Assembly (NCBI GenBank): GCA_026393675.1
Contig: JAPKZQ010000008.1
Span: forward strand, 1-53,336
Reading direction: 5' to 3'
Source of the DNA: Acidobacteriota bacterium
Lineage (GTDB): Bacteria > Acidobacteriota > Vicinamibacteria > Vicinamibacterales > JAKQTR01
DNA length: 53,336 bases
Shown: positions 50,922 through 53,336 of the stretch, one piece after another
Layout of the letters: every line of letters begins with the position of its first letter
How positions within the stretch are numbered: position 1 is the first letter of the stretch
Translations under genes and position numbers: made by a program
Notes under the pieces: generated by a model
Told to the model about the DNA's origin: nothing
Databases searched by the model: none
What the model saw: the letters and a program-made list of their open reading frames with translations, nothing else

Positions 50922-51788
50922 TTACAGCTTGAGCGAGCGCAGGTACTCGGCAAACGGTTCCGCCAGGCCTTCACGCTGCAGCGCAAAGTACACGACCGCC
51001 TTCAGGTAACCGAGTTTGTTGCCCGTATCGTGGCGGACGCCCTTGATCTCGTACGCGTAGATCGGGCGCTTCTTCAGGAGTCGACGCAGGCCGTTGGTGA
51101 GCTGGATTTCGCCCGATCGATCCGCGGCTGTCGCCTCGAGTTCTTCGAAGATGTCGGGCGTCAGGATGTAGCGGCCGATGATGGCGAGGTCCGAGGGCGC
51201 ATCGGCGCGCTGCGGTTTTTCCACCAGGTCGCGGACCTTGTAGATCCCGTCGGATTCGCTCTCGATGTCGACGATGCCGTAGGACGAGACACGGTCCCAC
51301 CCCACGCGCTCGACGGCCAGCACGGGGCCCTGAACTTTCTCGAAGACTTCGACCATCTGCTTGAGTCCCGCCGGCTGTGCGTCAATCACATCGTCGGCCA
51401 GCACGACCGCGAACGGCTCAGGACCGACCAGGTCGCGCGTGACCAGGACGGCATGGCCCAGCCCAAGCGGCTCTCCCTGCCGGACATAGGCGACATGGAT
51501 GAGGTTTGAGATCTCGCGGATTTCGGCGAGCAGATCGGTCTTGTGTCGAGCTTCCAGGTAGGACTCGAGCTCGACGGCGACATCGAAATGATCCTCGATC
51601 GCGTTCTTGCCGCGACCCGTGACAATAATGAGGTTGTCGATGCCTGAGGCCACGGCTTCTTCAACGCCGTACTGAATGATGGGCTTGTCGACCAACGGCA
51701 GCATCTCTTTGGGCTGGGCTTTGGTCACGGGCAGGAACCGCGTGCCGAGCCCCGCTGCCGGAAAGACCGCCTTCCGAACTCTCGCCAT
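50922..51788 (-). CDS. galU: UTP-glucose-1-phosphate uridylyltransferase GalU
   Basis: The product is 288 residues. The start [20 protein letters not shown] has AAGGAG seven bases upstream. The nucleotide-binding motif is followed by [20 protein letters not shown] and the metal-site region VVLADDVID. It makes UDP-glucose for glycan and LPS synthesis. It diverges from serS with a gap of 65 bp. The stop is followed directly by a dispersed repeat. Confidence 0.96.
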   Translation of the reverse strand: MARVRKAVFPAAGLGTRFLPVTKAQPKEMLPLVDKPIIQYGVEEAVASGIDNLIIVTGRGKNAIEDHFDVAVELESYLEARHKTDLLAEIREISNLIHVAYVRQGEPLGLGHAVLVTRDLVGPEPFAVVLADDVIDAQPAGLKQMVEVFEKVQGPVLAVERVGWDRVSSYGIVDIESESDGIYKVRDLVEKPQRADAPSDLAIIGRYILTPDIFEELEATAADRSGEIQLTNGLRRLLKKRPIYAYEIKGVRHDTGNKLGYLKAVVYFALQREGLAEPFAEYLRSLKL

Positions 51789-51853
51789 TCTCACGCTCCT
51801 TGGAGAAGCGATCGTATCGCAGCCCAACCGACTTTGGATATACGATCTTGGCC

Positions 51854-53146
51854 ATGCTCGACGCAACGTTCGTCCGTGACCACCTCGACATTGTTCGCGA
51901 GAAGCTCACCCAGCGCGGGATCCGCATGGATGCCGAACTCGACGCACTGGCGCGACTCGATGCCGAACGACGCCTGAAGATTCCCGAAGTCGAGGAGTTG
52001 AAGCGCCAGCAGAACGCGTCGGCCGAGCAGATCGCGCGGGCCAAGAAGGCCGGACAGGACGTCGCGCACTATTTTGCCTCCAACAAGGCGCGGGGTCAGC
52101 AGATCAAGGAACTCGAGGCCCAGCTCGATCAACTCGAGGAGCGGCGCAGGGCCATTCTGCTCACCATTCCCAACCTGCCACACGAATCGGTGCCGGTTGG
52201 CGCAAGCGCCGCCGACAACAGGGAAGTGCGTCGCTGGGGCGATCCGCCGCGATTCGACTTCACGCCGAAACCGCACTGGGACCTCGGCGCCATGCTGGGG
52301 ATCCTCGATTTCGAACGGGCCGCGCGTATGTCGGGTGCGCGGTTCGCGGTGCTGATGGGCGCGGGTGCGCGGCTGAGTCGGGCACTGGTCGACTTCATGC
52401 TCGACCTGCATACGCGCGAGCACGGCTTTACGGAAATCGATCCGCCGTTTCTCGTCAATGCGGCCGCGCTGGTCGGCACCGGCAACCTGCCGAAGTTCGA
52501 GGCGGACCTGTTCAAGATTGCCGGCGACTGGGACCTGTACCTGGTGCCCACCGCCGAGGTGCCGCTGACCAACCTCCATCGCGGCGAAATCCTCGATGGC
52601 CGCAAGTTGCCGATCCGCTACACCGCCTACACCCCGTGCTTCCGCAGCGAAGCCGGGTCGCATGGCCAGGATGTGCGCGGCCTCATCCGCCAGCATCAGT
52701 TCCACAAAGTCGAGATGGTGAAGTTCGCCACGCCGGAGCAGTCGTTTGACGAGCTCGAGAGCATGGTCGCGAGCGGCGAAGAAGTGCTGAAGCGACTCGG
52801 GTTGCCGTTTCGCACCATGCTGCTGTGCACGGGCGACATGGGGTTCGCGTCCGCCAAGACCTACGACATCGAAGTGTGGCTACCGAGCCAGGACACCTAC
52901 CGCGAGATTTCGTCGTGCAGCAACACCATGGCGTTCCAGGCGCGCCGGGCAAACATCAAGTACCGGCCGGACGGCACGGGCAAGGTCGAATTGGTGCACA
53001 CGCTCAACGGGTCCGGGCTTGCGGTCGGCCGAACGCTCATCGCGATCCTTGAGAACTACCAGCAGCGCGATGGGTCGGTCGTGATTCCGGAAGCGTTGCG
53101 CCCCTACATGCGCGGGCTCTCGGTCATCGAGCCGAGTCATCCGTAG
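51854..53146 (+). CDS. serS: Seryl-tRNA synthetase
   Basis: The product is 430 residues. A long N-terminal coiled coil ([20 protein letters not shown] region) contacts tRNA. The class II catalytic core has [35 protein letters not shown] (motif 2), [20 protein letters not shown] and [20 protein letters not shown] (motif 3). The start [14 protein letters not shown] is set by homology; the frame runs 18 codons upstream. The Shine-Dalgarno is weak. It is immediately followed by group II intron sequence. Confidence 0.97.
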   Translation: MLDATFVRDHLDIVREKLTQRGIRMDAELDALARLDAERRLKIPEVEELKRQQNASAEQIARAKKAGQDVAHYFASNKARGQQIKELEAQLDQLEERRRAILLTIPNLPHESVPVGASAADNREVRRWGDPPRFDFTPKPHWDLGAMLGILDFERAARMSGARFAVLMGAGARLSRALVDFMLDLHTREHGFTEIDPPFLVNAAALVGTGNLPKFEADLFKIAGDWDLYLVPTAEVPLTNLHRGEILDGRKLPIRYTAYTPCFRSEAGSHGQDVRGLIRQHQFHKVEMVKFATPEQSFDELESMVASGEEVLKRLGLPFRTMLLCTGDMGFASAKTYDIEVWLPSQDTYREISSCSNTMAFQARRANIKYRPDGTGKVELVHTLNGSGLAVGRTLIAILENYQQRDGSVVIPEALRPYMRGLSVIEPSHP

Positions 53147-53215
53147 AAGGGCGATTCTTCACGCGCGTGGCTGCGGGCCGACGTTTCCCTCCGCGGCCCC
53201 GCTCACGCAAGCCGG
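53147..53215 (-). repeat. 3' exon flank of the right-hand group II intron (repeat remnant)
   Basis: On the minus strand, CCGGCTTGCGTGAGCGGGG (53215 to 53197) matches the sequence following the junction in the uninterrupted repeat (2327-2345). The next bases diverge. This marks a third copy of the repeat that serves as the intron target. Confidence 0.65.
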
Positions 53216-53336
53216 GTGGAGTAGGCCCCAGTCCGCCGTGGAATCACGCACGGACCAGCAACCCCTCGTCAAACCGTACGTGCGGATTTCCCGCATACGG
53301 CTTCCCTCGACGTTCACCGAGTATGCCTTGCGTCGA
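53216..53336 (-). mobile_element. Group II intron, 3' end with domain V and VI (cut by window edge)
   Basis: On the minus strand, a 34-base hairpin at 53271-53304 (GAAGCCGTATGCGGG, AAATCCGCACGTACGGTTT) has the domain V form: AGC triad, paired stem with internal bulge and GAAA-like loop. A domain VI-like stem (GGTCCGTGCGTG with CACGGCGGACT around ATTC) follows, and CCTACTCCAC ends the intron with AC at 53216, the usual AY 3' end. The exon starts CCGGCTTGCG. The intron body and its reverse transcriptase lie outside the window. Confidence 0.8.

Overview
This 53.3 kb, GC-rich window (roughly 60-65 % by eye) is an origin-of-replication region of a Gram-negative bacterial chromosome. An LPS/O-antigen ABC exporter, a SurA-type periplasmic chaperone, the gene repertoire and a GC-rich parS variant (TGTTCCACGTGGAACA) best fit an acidobacterium, probably of the Vicinamibacteria type. 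That placement is an inference from gene content, not a computed phylogeny.

Layout. The origin region lies near 32.66-32.74 kb, between rpmH and dnaA, with three DnaA boxes. Leftwards, on the minus strand, run rpmH-rnpA-yidD-yidC-jag-mnmE-mnmG-rsmG-parA-parB, then selD, a two-gene MNT/HEPN module, and an F1Fo ATP synthase operon (b', b, delta, alpha, gamma, beta, epsilon) whose last gene overlaps a PP2C phosphatase gene. Beyond lie a Wzm/Wzt exporter, a DUF218 protein and a heptose adenylyltransferase, then a plus-strand surface-glycan block (YIDPG small protein, methyltransferase-like protein, membrane sulfatase-like protein), and mfd, a SurA-like protein and a NusG/UpxY antiterminator on the minus strand. 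Rightwards from the origin run dnaA-dnaN-gyrB-gyrA and a lipoprotein on the plus strand. They are followed by pcrA/uvrD, glmS, a stand-alone GlmU acetyltransferase domain, a TPR protein, rsmI, a DUF885 peptidase-like gene, an FmdB zinc ribbon, galU and serS.

The less ordinary content lies in recoding, mobile and repeat DNA. selD is read through an in-frame UGA directly followed by a bacterial SECIS-like hairpin, so SelD is predicted to be a selenoprotein and the annotated start moves about 150 bp upstream. Both window edges lie inside minus-strand group II introns (5' part on the left, 3' part with domain V on the right). Each is inserted at the same point of a dispersed palindromic repeat, and an uninterrupted copy at 2209-2345 fixes the exon/intron junctions. 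A second repeat family of about 105 bp begins directly after the stop codons of minus-strand genes (three full copies, one partial). Palindromic DNA is also inserted in frame inside mfd and possibly mnmE. The MNT/HEPN module is bracketed by imperfect 58-bp direct repeats.

No rRNA, tRNA or CRISPR array was recognised. Gene starts were set by family alignment, Shine-Dalgarno sequences and overlaps. All functional calls come from reading motifs in the sequence, without database searches.
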